A stretch of DNA of 64,000 bases from Nocardia sputorum (GTDB lineage Bacteria > Actinomycetota > Actinomycetes > Mycobacteriales > Mycobacteriaceae): positions 3,906,001 through 3,970,000 of the forward strand of contig NZ_AP026978.1 of assembly GCF_027924405.1 (NCBI RefSeq), written 5' to 3'. Below the pieces are notes generated by a model that worked only from the letters and a program-made list of their open reading frames with translations, searched no databases and was not told the origin of the DNA. A program made the translations under genes and the position numbers. This document shows, piece after piece, positions 1 through 8,248 of this stretch. Every line of letters starts with the position of its first letter. Position 1 is the stretch's first letter.

Positions 1-44
1 AGGCGGATCCTACTGACGGATCATCACCCCGGCGCCGAGGCAAC

Positions 45-1361
45 TCACGCGTCGACCCGCGCAACGCCCTCGGCGTTGGACGGTTCGGGTTGTTTCGGCG
101 CGGGCGGCACCCATCCGCGCAGAGGCTGCACCACCGATCCGTAGAAAGCATCGGTCGCCGCGGTCACGCTGGCGATGAAGGTGGCAGCGGTCCCGGAACC
201 GGATCGTCGGTTGCCCATCGGAAAAGTCTTCTCCAGCGAGAACGACACGATCTCACCCGCACGTCCCTGCGTGAGCACCTTCGGATTCCCGCGCACCGTG
301 TCCAGGTGCTCACACGCTTCGTTGCCGCGCACCGAGAAAACGGCCTCGACCTGCACGTCACCAGGAGCGTCCTCGAGTTGTCTGAGCAACCACGACAACC
401 GACGACCCGCACCGCCCTCGCTAGGCGCATCGAGAGTGGTACGGCAGCGAATCCTGTTGGTTCGCACGTCCGCGATCACCATCAGGTCGCCGGCGGTATC
501 AGGAATTTGCAGAACCGCCTCGAAGGTTCCCTCGCCTGCAAGCCTCTCCGCGACAGCGGCAGTGCGTGCGGAGGGATCGGTGCGGTGCCGACGGGGCAGG
601 ATGTGCTTGACGGTGACGCCGAGCTCGGCCGTCAGTCGCAGTGCGAGATGACGCGACAGCGACGTCCAGGCATCCGCGACAGTGAGGACCTTCTGGTCGC
701 CGGCCCGAAGGGTACCTGCGACCACCGAGTCACGAACCGCTACCCAGTGACGACCCATGTCGACCAACTCGCTGGCCCCGGAGCGGGGATGGACCAGGTA
801 CCGCAGAAACTCACTCGAGATCCAGCTTTGCAGATCGTCGTCTATACCGCCGTGCGACAGAAGCATCCGCGCTTCGTGCATCACCTCGGCCCATGAGAGG
901 TGCCGCAAGGCGACCTTCGCGAGCTTGCGGCGATCCACCTGGACGGGAAGCTCTCCCGGACCCGCAGGCACGTCGTTCGACAGGCTGACCACCGCGTCGT
1001 ACTTGTTCCTGCGAGCAACTTCGAGGTAGCTCTCGAGCTGATCGCGTTTCAGCTTGGCGTTGCCCGTTTTCACTTCGAGCAAGCCGGTCCATACGCGACC
1101 TCCCCGAACAACTTTCAGCACCGCATCCGGAATGACGGTCGACTCCCCCTGGTGGTACTGCACCTCAACGTACCCCTCGAAAGCACCAGCAGGAGCCCCC
1201 ATCCGGGCGCACAATGCCCGCGCGAACGGGCGCACGGCTTGCATCGTAGCGATCAAAGCCGATGTGGCGCGTCGTTCCTGTTCCTCTCCGGCGCCGACCC
1301 CGAACACCGAGAACAACCGTGCCGGCTGCCATGCCTCGTGTTCGGCGAGCTTGAATTCCAT
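45..1361 (-). CDS. PD-(D/E)XK nuclease-like protein next to terD
   Basis: A 438-residue protein that I cannot assign to a named family. The N-terminal third carries what looks like a PD-(D/E)XK nuclease core: P78-D79, then 16 residues later E96-V-K98 in a predicted strand (LLEVKTG), followed by a helix with Q108 and Y112. This spacing is typical of the restriction-endonuclease-like superfamily. The rest, about residues 150-438, has no motif I recognise and no membrane segment or signal peptide. The ATG at 1361 lies 17 nt after the stop of the upstream TerD gene, with only a weak purine-rich stretch before it, so the two are almost certainly co-transcribed. Ter-domain proteins are known to be linked genomically to DNA-processing enzymes, which fits. 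The nuclease assignment is inferred from motif and spacing only. Confidence 0.8.
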   Translation of the reverse strand: MEFKLAEHEAWQPARLFSVFGVGAGEEQERRATSALIATMQAVRPFARALCARMGAPAGAFEGYVEVQYHQGESTVIPDAVLKVVRGGRVWTGLLEVKTGNAKLKRDQLESYLEVARRNKYDAVVSLSNDVPAGPGELPVQVDRRKLAKVALRHLSWAEVMHEARMLLSHGGIDDDLQSWISSEFLRYLVHPRSGASELVDMGRHWVAVRDSVVAGTLRAGDQKVLTVADAWTSLSRHLALRLTAELGVTVKHILPRRHRTDPSARTAAVAERLAGEGTFEAVLQIPDTAGDLMVIADVRTNRIRCRTTLDAPSEGGAGRRLSWLLRQLEDAPGDVQVEAVFSVRGNEACEHLDTVRGNPKVLTQGRAGEIVSFSLEKTFPMGNRRSGSGTAATFIASVTAATDAFYGSVVQPLRGWVPPAPKQPEPSNAEGVARVDA

Positions 1362-1378
1362 CGGTTTCGCTTTTCTCG

Positions 1379-2089
1379 CTACCCGTTCGCAGTACGCACC
1401 CCGCTACTCCGCCTCGTCGGCATATCCGCTCGGGCCGAGGCTTTGCCGTTGGCCTCCGGCACGTTGCTCTCGGCAGGGCTCACGGTTGCCGACACGATGA
1501 CTTCCGGCTCCAGCATCGGTGCGTCCCGGAGTGGCTGCTCAACCGAATCCTGCTCGGCATCGTCGTCGACATCGACACCGAAATCCGTCGCCAACCCGGC
1601 CAGGCCGGATTCCCAGCCCTGACCTACAGCCCTGACCTTCCACTGGCCACCACGGCGGTAGACTTCGCCGAACACAAACGCCGACTCGGTCGTCGCATCC
1701 GCGGTGACATACTCCGCGAGCGAATGCCCCGCGCCATCGACGACACGAAACGCGAGTTTGCCGAGTTGCCCGAAAGTCCCGGTGCCGATGCTACCGGCCA
1801 GTGCGATCGCGTGAATGGTGTCGGAGACTACCGACAGGTCGATCGCGATTCGGGCTTGTGCCCCCTCCTCCGTCGCACTAGTGCCCAAGAAACGCACCGA
1901 GCCATCGGGCGATTCGGGCTGATTGTAGAAGACGAAATCGCCATCGGAGCTGACTTTTCCATCCGCCTTCAGCAATAAGGCAGATGCGTCGACTTCGATC
2001 TCCGCCTCCGTCCACCCGAGCACGACGTCGATCCGGACCACATCGTCCGGCAGCGACATGTTCTGCCCCTTGGCGAGAATCGACGACAT
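1379..2089 (-). CDS. TerD-domain stress/tellurium-resistance protein
   Basis: A TerD/TerZ-type protein of 236 residues. The start MSSILAKGQNMSL is the classical beginning of the family, followed by the VDVVLGW-like strand and the acidic GKVSSDGDFVFYNQ segment that forms the Ca2+-binding region. The TerD fold covers about residues 1-180. A Pro/Ala/Glu-rich, probably disordered tail fills the rest. I chose the ATG at 2089 because GGAG lies 5 nt upstream and homology starts there. The frame stays open back to a GTG at 2287 without a spaced ribosome site, and that extension contains two CxxC pairs resembling a zinc ribbon. Proteins of this fold take part in stress, tellurite and phage-related responses at the membrane or in the cytoplasm. 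The downstream partner is the PD-(D/E)XK-like gene. Confidence 0.9.
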   Translation of the reverse strand: MSSILAKGQNMSLPDDVVRIDVVLGWTEAEIEVDASALLLKADGKVSSDGDFVFYNQPESPDGSVRFLGTSATEEGAQARIAIDLSVVSDTIHAIALAGSIGTGTFGQLGKLAFRVVDGAGHSLAEYVTADATTESAFVFGEVYRRGGQWKVRAVGQGWESGLAGLATDFGVDVDDDAEQDSVEQPLRDAPMLEPEVIVSATVSPAESNVPEANGKASARADMPTRRSSGVRTANG

Positions 2090-2376
2090 CCAGGCTCCAT
2101 CCTTCTCTATTCCGAGACGCGCAGTCACAGGCAAATCCGCGTTCAGCCGGTCGAGACCCGGCCCCCTAGTGCATCGCAGGCAAAGGAGATGCGACTCACT
2201 GCTATTCGGGGAGAGCGTTCTCGCTGTTACAGGTCTTGTCGGATGGCAACCGGGGCATCGAGTTAGATGCGCATATCCATATATCACCTTGGATCAGGTA
2301 TCGTCTTCGAGGCCGCAGTGAGAACCACGCGGTGGGTGTCTACCTGCCTCTCGGGCGGACGCTCAAAACGAAGTGA

Positions 2377-3201
2377 CTATTCGTCGCAACGTCCGAGATC
2401 ACCGGCCGCTGGGCGGTTCGCCGCTTCGCCGACACGGTCCTCCACCCAGGACAGGAAGGCTCGGACGTCTGTGCTGGGCAGCGGAAGTGCCGCCGAGCGG
2501 GGGCGCTGGAAGCTGCGCAGCGCCGTTTCGATGAGGGGGCGGAACTCCGTCTCCTGCGCCGCGATCAGTTGTGCTGCGTGGCGTTTGGCCAGCCAGCGGT
2601 TCGTTCGGCTGAACGCTGCCGTCCGGCAGCCGTTGAGTACTCGATTGTCGCCGAGATGACCCTCTCCCCCGGCGTGCTCCCGGATCGATGCCTGCAGCGC
2701 GGCGTACAGGTCGCGCTGCGACGGGGCTGCCATGACCTCCCGCACGGGCTTGCCGTGCAGGAGACGGCCGGCCTGGTGAGCGATGGAACGATCGATGACA
2801 TACCAGAAAGCCGAGGATTCCGACGGATCGAAGCTGACCCGGTTCGGCAACAACGGACCGGTGTTGAGGTCCATGAGGTAACCGGCCGCGCCGGACGGTT
2901 CGGCGACGAAATCCGCCCCGTACACCACCAGTTCCAGCCCGGCCGCGGGGCAGGCCAGGCCAGGGTGTGCGAGCGCCTCGGCCAGTTCACGCAGTGCCTG
3001 TGCGGGCAGTAGCGGGTCGGCGACCATCGCCACGTCGACGTCGCTGCGCCCGTGCCGGTAGTCCCCGAGCGCGATCGACCCCACGGCGAAGACACTGACC
3101 AGATGCGGTCCGCAGACCGCGCGGGCGCGTCGCGCGAGAGCGTCGAGGTACGGACGCAAATCAACCGGAAGGGATCGGGAGTCCACCAGCGCGTGGGTCA
3201 T
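2377..3201 (-). CDS. Aminoglycoside-adenylyltransferase-like nucleotidyltransferase
   Basis: A 274-residue protein of the AadA/ANT(3'')-like nucleotidyltransferase class. The NTase signature is clear: V40-G41-S42 followed by GDYRHGRSDVDV with the metal-binding D54 and D56. A helical C-terminal domain follows (about residues 150-270), as in aminoglycoside adenylyltransferases. Such enzymes transfer AMP from ATP to a hydroxyl of streptomycin/spectinomycin-type drugs, but many chromosomal members have no known drug substrate. The ATG at 3201 was chosen because homology begins just after it. The longer frame overlaps the end of the upstream esterase gene. No strong ribosome site is visible. Whether it gives resistance cannot be judged from sequence. 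Confidence 0.85.
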   Translation of the reverse strand: MTHALVDSRSLPVDLRPYLDALARRARAVCGPHLVSVFAVGSIALGDYRHGRSDVDVAMVADPLLPAQALRELAEALAHPGLACPAAGLELVVYGADFVAEPSGAAGYLMDLNTGPLLPNRVSFDPSESSAFWYVIDRSIAHQAGRLLHGKPVREVMAAPSQRDLYAALQASIREHAGGEGHLGDNRVLNGCRTAAFSRTNRWLAKRHAAQLIAAQETEFRPLIETALRSFQRPRSAALPLPSTDVRAFLSWVEDRVGEAANRPAAGDLGRCDE

Positions 3202-3245
3202 ACGGGCCAGTATCCGCCCACGGCCGTTCCGACCGGCCGCGCGAT

Positions 3246-4337
3246 TCAGTGCGGCAGGCGCAATCCGTCGGCCAGCACCGGCCACGAATTCTTCAGCGCT
3301 TCCTGCCAGTAGCCCCACGAATGGGTGCCGGTGGGCTGGAAGTCATAGGTGGCGGGAATGTCGAGCGCGTTCAAGCGGTCCCGCATGTTGTGGGTGCACC
3401 AGTTCACCGCCGCCTCGATGACGCCACCGAGCACCAGCTGGTTGAGGTAGCCGCGCGGCCCCGGCTGGGTGTAATCGCCGTTGTAGACGTCGTACATGCC
3501 CGGGACGCCGGTTCCGGTGGAGAGGAACAGGCGGATGCCGCGGAGTTGGTCGGCGTGCAGATAGGGGTCGTTCGCGGCCCACATCGGGTCCTCGGGTGGG
3601 CCGTACATGTTGTCGGTGTCGCCGCCGCCCCAGCTCTCGACGGCGAGCTTCACGAACTCCCGGCCGATCGGGTCGCTGACTTGCGCGCAACCGCTGTATG
3701 CCGCGACCGCCTGATACAGGCCAGGTTTGGCGATAGGCAGTTGCAAGACCGAGGTGCCCGAGGTCGACAGGCCCGCTATGGCGTTCACTCCAGTGGTGCC
3801 GAACTCCGCATCGATCAACGGCGGCAGCTCCTCGGTGAGGAACGTCTTCCACTTGTAGACACCGAGTTTCGGATCAGGTGCGCGCCAGTCGGTGTAATAA
3901 CTCCAGCGCCCGCCCACCGGCTGCACCACATTCACGTCCTTGCCGGCGAGGAAGCCCAGCACGTCGGTGTTCTTCTGCCAGGTCGCGCTGTCCTGCCCGC
4001 CGCCACCACCGTTCAGCAGGTACAGCGTCGGCCGTGGCACCGAACGGTCGGCCGGGCGCAATACCTTCACCATGATGTCCTGGCCCATCGCCGCGGAATG
4101 CACCCGTAGCTGCACGGTCCGGTCGCCCTCCGCCCACGACCCGGTGATCGACGCAGCATCTGCCCTCGCGGGCGATGATGCCGTCACCACACCGGTGGTC
4201 ACGGCGAACACCGCCGCCAGGACGACGAGCGCGCGCCCCATCGAGCGGCATAACAGTCCGGATCCGATGCGTACTCTTGCCGAATCGCCAACAGGCGCAA
4301 ACGCACGTCCCGGACCGGCGTCGGAACTTCGTTTCAT
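3246..4337 (-). CDS. Secreted antigen-85/mycolyltransferase-family esterase
   Basis: A 363-residue exported alpha/beta hydrolase of the Ag85/Fbp (PF00756) type found in mycolic-acid bacteria. It has a long basic N-region, a hydrophobic core at about 35-55 and an Ala-x-Ala site near ARADA (57-61), so the mature enzyme starts near residue 60. The nucleophile is in GLSTSG (S191), and the conserved HSWGYW near the C terminus supplies the catalytic H339. Family members transfer mycolyl groups to trehalose or arabinogalactan at the cell envelope. This one could also be a carboxylesterase paralogue. ATG 4337 is preceded by GGAGG 11-12 nt upstream and is preferred over the in-frame start at 4385. Confidence 0.9.
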   Translation of the reverse strand: MKRSSDAGPGRAFAPVGDSARVRIGSGLLCRSMGRALVVLAAVFAVTTGVVTASSPARADAASITGSWAEGDRTVQLRVHSAAMGQDIMVKVLRPADRSVPRPTLYLLNGGGGGQDSATWQKNTDVLGFLAGKDVNVVQPVGGRWSYYTDWRAPDPKLGVYKWKTFLTEELPPLIDAEFGTTGVNAIAGLSTSGTSVLQLPIAKPGLYQAVAAYSGCAQVSDPIGREFVKLAVESWGGGDTDNMYGPPEDPMWAANDPYLHADQLRGIRLFLSTGTGVPGMYDVYNGDYTQPGPRGYLNQLVLGGVIEAAVNWCTHNMRDRLNALDIPATYDFQPTGTHSWGYWQEALKNSWPVLADGLRLPH

Positions 4338-4806
4338 CGCTTGCACTCCTCCAACATCACGTTCGCCTACCCGGCACCGACTCACCTGCTCGACGCAAGT
4401 CCGCCAACGCTAAAACAGAAGAAGGCAGCGTACTTTCCCGGTCCGATGGGTCTGGACACCTCACGAATCGGCCCGGATGCCACTGAGGGCGCGACACAAG
4501 CAGAGGCAAGCCCACGCATCCGTTCCTGGATGGATCGCCCTACATCGAGGCAACCCAGAGTCCTGCTCGATCCGCGCCCCGCGCCAAGCTACCCGCCGGA
4601 CCCCGCCGAGCGCATCGGCGTCTCGCGCCAGATCCTGTCCACCCCTTCGGCATGCCTGCGAGGGTGCGGTCCGGCCGTCGCGGTCCCCGGAAGCCCGACG
4701 CTCGCGCTACGAGCCGACCGGCGCCCGGGTCGGCTGCACCCGCGTCGGCCTGTGTCGAACCATGCCCACCCAAGCCCGGCGGCCTGGTGAAGTCGGCCGC
4801 ACGCAT
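4338..4806. other. Intergenic region, no gene seen
   Basis: About 470 nt between the Ag85-like gene and the end of the flavin monooxygenase gene. Several short open frames exist on both strands, but none has coding-like third-position composition together with a ribosome site or a recognisable motif. It should contain the promoter of the Ag85-like gene in its left part, but I cannot point to convincing -35/-10 boxes. Confidence 0.5.
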
Positions 4807-6024
4807 TCATCGCCGCACCGGAGGCAGCGCCATCGCGAGTTCACCCCGCCGGGCAGCGCGCCACCACCGCTGCCCGGAGTCGATGCCACGCCGGATCTTG
4901 CGGACAGTGGGCGCCTGTGTGAGCAGGTGTAGCTGGTACCGCCACGGCACTTGTGGCCCGTGCCGAGCCGCCATCGCATAGGCGAACTGCACGGCGCTTC
5001 GGTCGAGATACCGGTCGGCGTGTTCGAACCAGATCATGCTGGTACGGGCGGCGGCCTGGATCGGGCGCAGCGCGGCCCGCCGCTGCGCATCGTAGTTCTC
5101 CAGCGCGTCGGCCACCTCCGCATGCTCGTACAGGTTCTGTGCGAGCACGACGGCGTCGACGATCGCCAACCGGGTGCCCGAACCGATGGTGAAGTGCGTC
5201 GTGTGCGCCGCATCGCCGAGCAGTACCACGTTGTCGTGATACCAGGTCTTGTTGGTGACTTCGGGAAAGCGGCTCCACCTCGCGGGCTCGCCTCGTGTCT
5301 TGCTGATCAAGGAATGACCGTCGAGAAAGCGCGTGAATATGTTCTCCAGAACACGCAAGTTCTCGAGGCTGTCCATGGAATCGAACCCCAGTCCCTGCCA
5401 AGTCCGCGATTGGCACTCAACGATGCAGGTGCTCATTTTCTCGGCAACCGACGGGTAGGCGTGGAACCAGATCCAACCGGCCGAGGTGTGTTCGAAGGCG
5501 AAGGTGAATCGGGTGAAGACCTTGTCCGTGCCGAGCCAGATATATCGATTCGCGCCGAGTGTGACGGACGTGCCGAAGCGGTGGTTACCCAGCTGCCGTA
5601 CCCGGCTGTTCGCGCCGTCGGAGGCGACGATGAGATCGGTGTCGTCGAAGCCGGACAGATCGTGGACCTCTCGCCCGTGCTGGACATCGACGCCCAAGTC
5701 GCTCGACCGCCGGGATAGTACGTCGAGCAATGCCGCGCGCCCCATACTGAACCCGTAGCCCCCGAAATACGCGGTTTGGTCGTCGCGCACATGGATTGCC
5801 TGTTCACGCCATAGGACCGACCCAGCACGCACCGCCTGGGCGCTGTCGGGGTCATTCCGATACAAAATGTCGAGCAGGTCGTCCCAGTACACGACGCCCC
5901 AGCCATAGGTGGACCCGAGGGGATCACGGTCGATCACCGTGATCTCATGGGCCGGGTCGCGCCGCTTCATCGAAATAGCGAAATACAACCCGGCCGGCCC
6001 GCCACCGATACATACGATCTTCAT
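4807..6024 (-). CDS. FAD-dependent aromatic monooxygenase, VioD/anthraniloyl-CoA-monooxygenase-like
   Basis: A 405-residue class A flavoprotein monooxygenase. The Rossmann GxGxxG is at residues 7-12 (IGGGPAGLYFA), followed by an acidic strand end (VIDRD) and the YGWGVVYW segment typical of the group that includes VioD, salicylyl-CoA 5-hydroxylase and the N-terminal half of anthraniloyl-CoA monooxygenase/reductase. The second FAD motif, LLGDAAHTTHFTIGSGT, is near residue 280. Such enzymes use NAD(P)H and O2 to hydroxylate indole- or benzoyl-type rings. The substrate cannot be told from sequence. ATG 6024 sits at the start of the Rossmann strand with GGAG upstream; the longer frame to 6090 has no homology. 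The gene stands alone and is far from the PKS operon, so a tailoring role is unsupported. Confidence 0.88.
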   Translation of the reverse strand: MKIVCIGGGPAGLYFAISMKRRDPAHEITVIDRDPLGSTYGWGVVYWDDLLDILYRNDPDSAQAVRAGSVLWREQAIHVRDDQTAYFGGYGFSMGRAALLDVLSRRSSDLGVDVQHGREVHDLSGFDDTDLIVASDGANSRVRQLGNHRFGTSVTLGANRYIWLGTDKVFTRFTFAFEHTSAGWIWFHAYPSVAEKMSTCIVECQSRTWQGLGFDSMDSLENLRVLENIFTRFLDGHSLISKTRGEPARWSRFPEVTNKTWYHDNVVLLGDAAHTTHFTIGSGTRLAIVDAVVLAQNLYEHAEVADALENYDAQRRAALRPIQAAARTSMIWFEHADRYLDRSAVQFAYAMAARHGPQVPWRYQLHLLTQAPTVRKIRRGIDSGQRWWRAARRGELAMALPPVRR

Positions 6025-6120
6025 CTCGTCACCAGCTCCAGCCCGGTGGGTCGAACCGGGATCGGTACTCGACGCGACCGAGCCCGGCACGCTGTGCGTG
6101 TCCGGGCTCGGTCACCAGCG

Positions 6121-6456
6121 CTAGAAGCTGCCCCAGCCACCCCAGCCGGGTGGGTTCCACCAATTCCACCAGCCGGGGTTCCCTCCCCAGCCGTTACCCC
6201 AACCGCCGCCGCGACCCCAGCCGTCGCCGCGACCCCAACCCCAACCGCCCCCACGACCCCAACCATCCCCACGACCCCAGCCGTCGCCGCCCCAACCGGG
6301 GTTGTCGACGAGTTGGGTTGCGGACGTGGGCGTCGTTGCGTGCGCACCAGGCGCTTGCGCCGCGGCTGCGACGACCGGAATCGCGGCAACAGCGGCTATA
6401 CCGGTGGCGGCCGCCAACCGGGCGAACTTCGTGTGTGAATTCTTTCTCTCGAACAT
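6121..6456 (-). CDS. Secreted Trp/Gly-rich repeat protein
   Basis: A 111-residue protein with a signal peptide (basic N-region, Ala-rich core at 13-35, likely cleavage after AHA at 38-40). The mature part is almost entirely Gly, Trp, Arg, Asp and Asn: imperfect GWGRGDG/GWGRGGG units between residues 54 and 92, then GWWNWW and a terminal GWGGWGSF. Fourteen of the last 57 residues are Trp. ATG 6456 has GGAG 7 nt upstream, so it is a real translation start. I know no function. Related low-complexity Gly/Trp-rich secreted proteins occur in Nocardia-like genomes, and envelope binding or aggregation is possible but speculative. The repeat is visible in DNA as tandem units of about 18 nt at 6180-6300. 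Confidence 0.75.
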   Translation of the reverse strand: MFERKNSHTKFARLAAATGIAAVAAIPVVAAAAQAPGAHATTPTSATQLVDNPGWGGDGWGRGDGWGRGGGWGWGRGDGWGRGGGWGNGWGGNPGWWNWWNPPGWGGWGSF

Positions 6457-7059
6457 GATAGGGCTCCAGATACAGTCCCGACCTGCCCGAATTCTACGCG
6501 TTTTCGTCGAACTCCAGAAGTCGCCGCGTCGACTAATTTATCGTGCTTGCCACATTTCCTACCGCCGCCCGCTCCGAGGATGCCCGCGCACTCCGTGGCA
6601 GAGGCAGCAGGTGGCGAAGGTAGCCCACGCCGACGGCGGCGGGGTTAATCCTCTAATCCGCAAACTCGGCCCGGACAATCGGTGATACGAAAAACGTCGT
6701 CCGGATTTTCGATCGCAGGCCGAGGAATTCATCAGCCGCATTGTGCACCCGGAACGGACAGCCCGCCCGGCGTGGCGCACCGACAGCCACGGGGACTACA
6801 TCTTCGCCGCAGGACCCCAACACCGGGATCCCCGTACCGGCGCCTCGACAACGAGCGCCGATTCTGTTGCCGCAGTGGCCGACTGGACCCGCTCAGCCCA
6901 CCCGCGCCGGGGCTGCCGACTACCACCCCGCATACCCCTCCCTCCCGGCAGGACCATCGGACCTTCCGGCCGGGGTCATCGGACCCTAGGCGAGCCGCCG
7001 GCACCGGGACGACGCTGGTGTCATGTCCCCTACCTACCAGCGACTTACCCGCAGCGTCC
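6457..7059. other. Intergenic region with weak coding-like stretches
   Basis: About 600 nt. Around 6686-6900 one forward frame (after a TGA at 6683) reads with good third-position GC, but it has no ATG and degrades after 6900. A second forward frame, from a TTG at 6741 to a stop at 6989, encodes a Pro-rich 82-residue peptide. Neither has a ribosome site. The pattern suggests either a small frameshifted gene or no gene. The left end should hold the promoter of the Trp/Gly-rich protein. Confidence 0.35.
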
Positions 7060-7359
7060 GTGCGCATCGCGCGTTCGTGGCTGACCGCCGCCGCCCGGAC
7101 CGTCACCGAGCTGCCGACACGCCTGCGCTCGGCGCTGCCCGGCGCCGACCGGATCGCGGACGCGGACGCCATCACCGAAAGACTCGACGACCTGGAACAC
7201 CGGGTGCTGTTGCTCGGTGACACCATCGCGGTGCTCACCCGCGGGCTCGAACAGTTGCCGAGCAGTGAGATCGATGACCGACGCCGCGCCGATGCGGCCC
7301 AGCAGGCGCACCGCATTCTGATCGCCGAACACCTCACGACCGGGTCCGCGCCCCAGTAG
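7060..7359 (+). CDS. Small helical protein of unknown function
   Basis: A 99-residue protein with strong actinobacterial third-position GC from about 7070 to the stop. It is predicted to be mostly helical with a heptad-like central segment (ITERLDDLEHRVLLLGDTIAVLTRGLEQL) and so may oligomerise. There are no motifs, cysteines or membrane segments. The start is uncertain: GTG 7060 is where coding composition begins, but no Shine-Dalgarno sequence is present. The same frame stays open to 6682, where the translation looks non-coding. It may be a leaderless or truncated gene. Confidence 0.5.
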   Translation: MRIARSWLTAAARTVTELPTRLRSALPGADRIADADAITERLDDLEHRVLLLGDTIAVLTRGLEQLPSSEIDDRRRADAAQQAHRILIAEHLTTGSAPQ

Positions 7360-7711
7360 CCCTGGCGTCGACGGCTCGCCCGGCGCGTTCGCGGCCACGC
7401 ACCCAACCGATCGAGCGCGTCGACTTCGCGACAACCACGCCCTGCTTCTCCGGCAGTGGGCGCGAATCCGAATTTCCTTGCCGCCATTGATTGTACCGTC
7501 ATGTAACGGTACATTGTAGGCGTGACGATTCGGGTAGCCGCGCCGCGGTCGGTTCATCCGGAAACCTCTCCGGCGCGGCGTTATCCGGGAGTCGCGCAGA
7601 GCGGCGGGCAGCACGAGGGAACGTTCCCGCGCCGCCGAGATGTTTCGTCCGGAATCTCACGACGCGTGGTCGGCGCGCTCCGCGCGCACGGCCGTTCACC
7701 AGGGACTGAGC
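7360..7711. other. Intergenic region containing a palindromic operator
   Basis: About 350 nt without a supported gene. Its one clear feature is the palindrome at 7492-7513, listed separately. It should hold the promoter for the three-helix-bundle protein gene at 7712. Confidence 0.5.
7492..7513. promoter_or_regulatory. Palindromic operator-like site, 8-bp arms
   Basis: Perfect inverted repeat: TGTACCGT, spacer CATGTA, then ACGGTACA. Arms of this kind (ACCG facing CGGT, 14 nt centre to centre) are typical of TetR-family operators in actinobacteria. No regulator gene adjoins it. The nearest downstream gene is the three-helix-bundle protein about 200 nt to the right. Confidence 0.55.
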
Positions 7712-8203
7712 ATGCAGAACCACGAGGCCATCCAGATCAGATATGTCGTCCGACGACTCGTGCAGTGCCATCCGCAGGTTTCCCCCGATGCCGTGGCATT
7801 GGTGGTGCGACGAGCCCACGAGCGCTTCGGGCACGCGTCTGTGCGCGAGTTCGTGCCGTTACTCGTGGAACGCCGCGCGGGTAGAGAACTCTCCGAGACC
7901 GGGTGGGAGGAACCGGTGGTGCAGAACCACGCGGAGCGGGCTCAGGCGGAGAAGTTCGTCGACCTGCTCATCGCCGAGGCGGACGAACTGGACTCCTTCA
8001 TCGCGGCCATGACGCGCACCGGGGCGTCGAGCCAGCTGGAACAGGCCACCGAGTTGCGCAGGCTCCGAAACGAACTGAACGAAGTGCTCCGCTGCATCAC
8101 TCAGCTACGCCGCCGATTTCCCGGAGTCGCCCCCGGCGGCTCGCTGCCGGCAAAGGAAGCCACCGCCCGCGGTGGCAACGATCCGGTGCCCGCACCCGGC
8201 TGA
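7712..8203 (+). CDS. Three-helix bundle dimerization domain protein
   Basis: A 163-residue cytoplasmic protein. Residues about 5-60 (IRYVVRRLVQCHPQVSPDAVALVVRRAHERFG followed by VREFVPLLVERRA) match the small three-helix bundle dimerization domain widespread in mycobacteria and nocardiae. Residues about 75-135 form a second long, charged helix pair, and the last 25 residues are Pro/Gly-rich. ATG 7712 has AGGG 7 nt upstream. An upstream in-frame ATG at 7640 has no ribosome site and adds unconserved sequence. The function of the family is unknown. The palindrome at 7492-7513 lies in its upstream region and may control it. Confidence 0.75.
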   Translation: MQNHEAIQIRYVVRRLVQCHPQVSPDAVALVVRRAHERFGHASVREFVPLLVERRAGRELSETGWEEPVVQNHAERAQAEKFVDLLIAEADELDSFIAAMTRTGASSQLEQATELRRLRNELNEVLRCITQLRRRFPGVAPGGSLPAKEATARGGNDPVPAPG

Positions 8204-8217
8204 AGGCCTATCCCGCC

Positions 8218-8235
8218 GCCCGGACAGATCCGGGC
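8218..8235. terminator. Weak hairpin between convergent genes
   Basis: GCCCGG, a six-base loop, then CCGGGC, in the 45-nt gap between the converging stops at 8203 and 8249. The stem is short, GC-only and has no T tract, so it is a weak candidate for a shared terminator. Confidence 0.35.
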
Positions 8236-8248
8236 CCGGCCACCCGCC

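Noticed and set aside
4807..6024. PKS tailoring oxygenase
   Set aside because: It lies about 17 kb from the operon with many unrelated genes between, and its closest families act on aromatic or indole substrates.
7522..7884. Plus-strand frame of 120 codons starting right after the palindrome at 7492-7513
   Set aside because: Composition is non-coding (Arg/Gly/Pro-rich) and it overlaps the better-supported three-helix-bundle gene in another frame.
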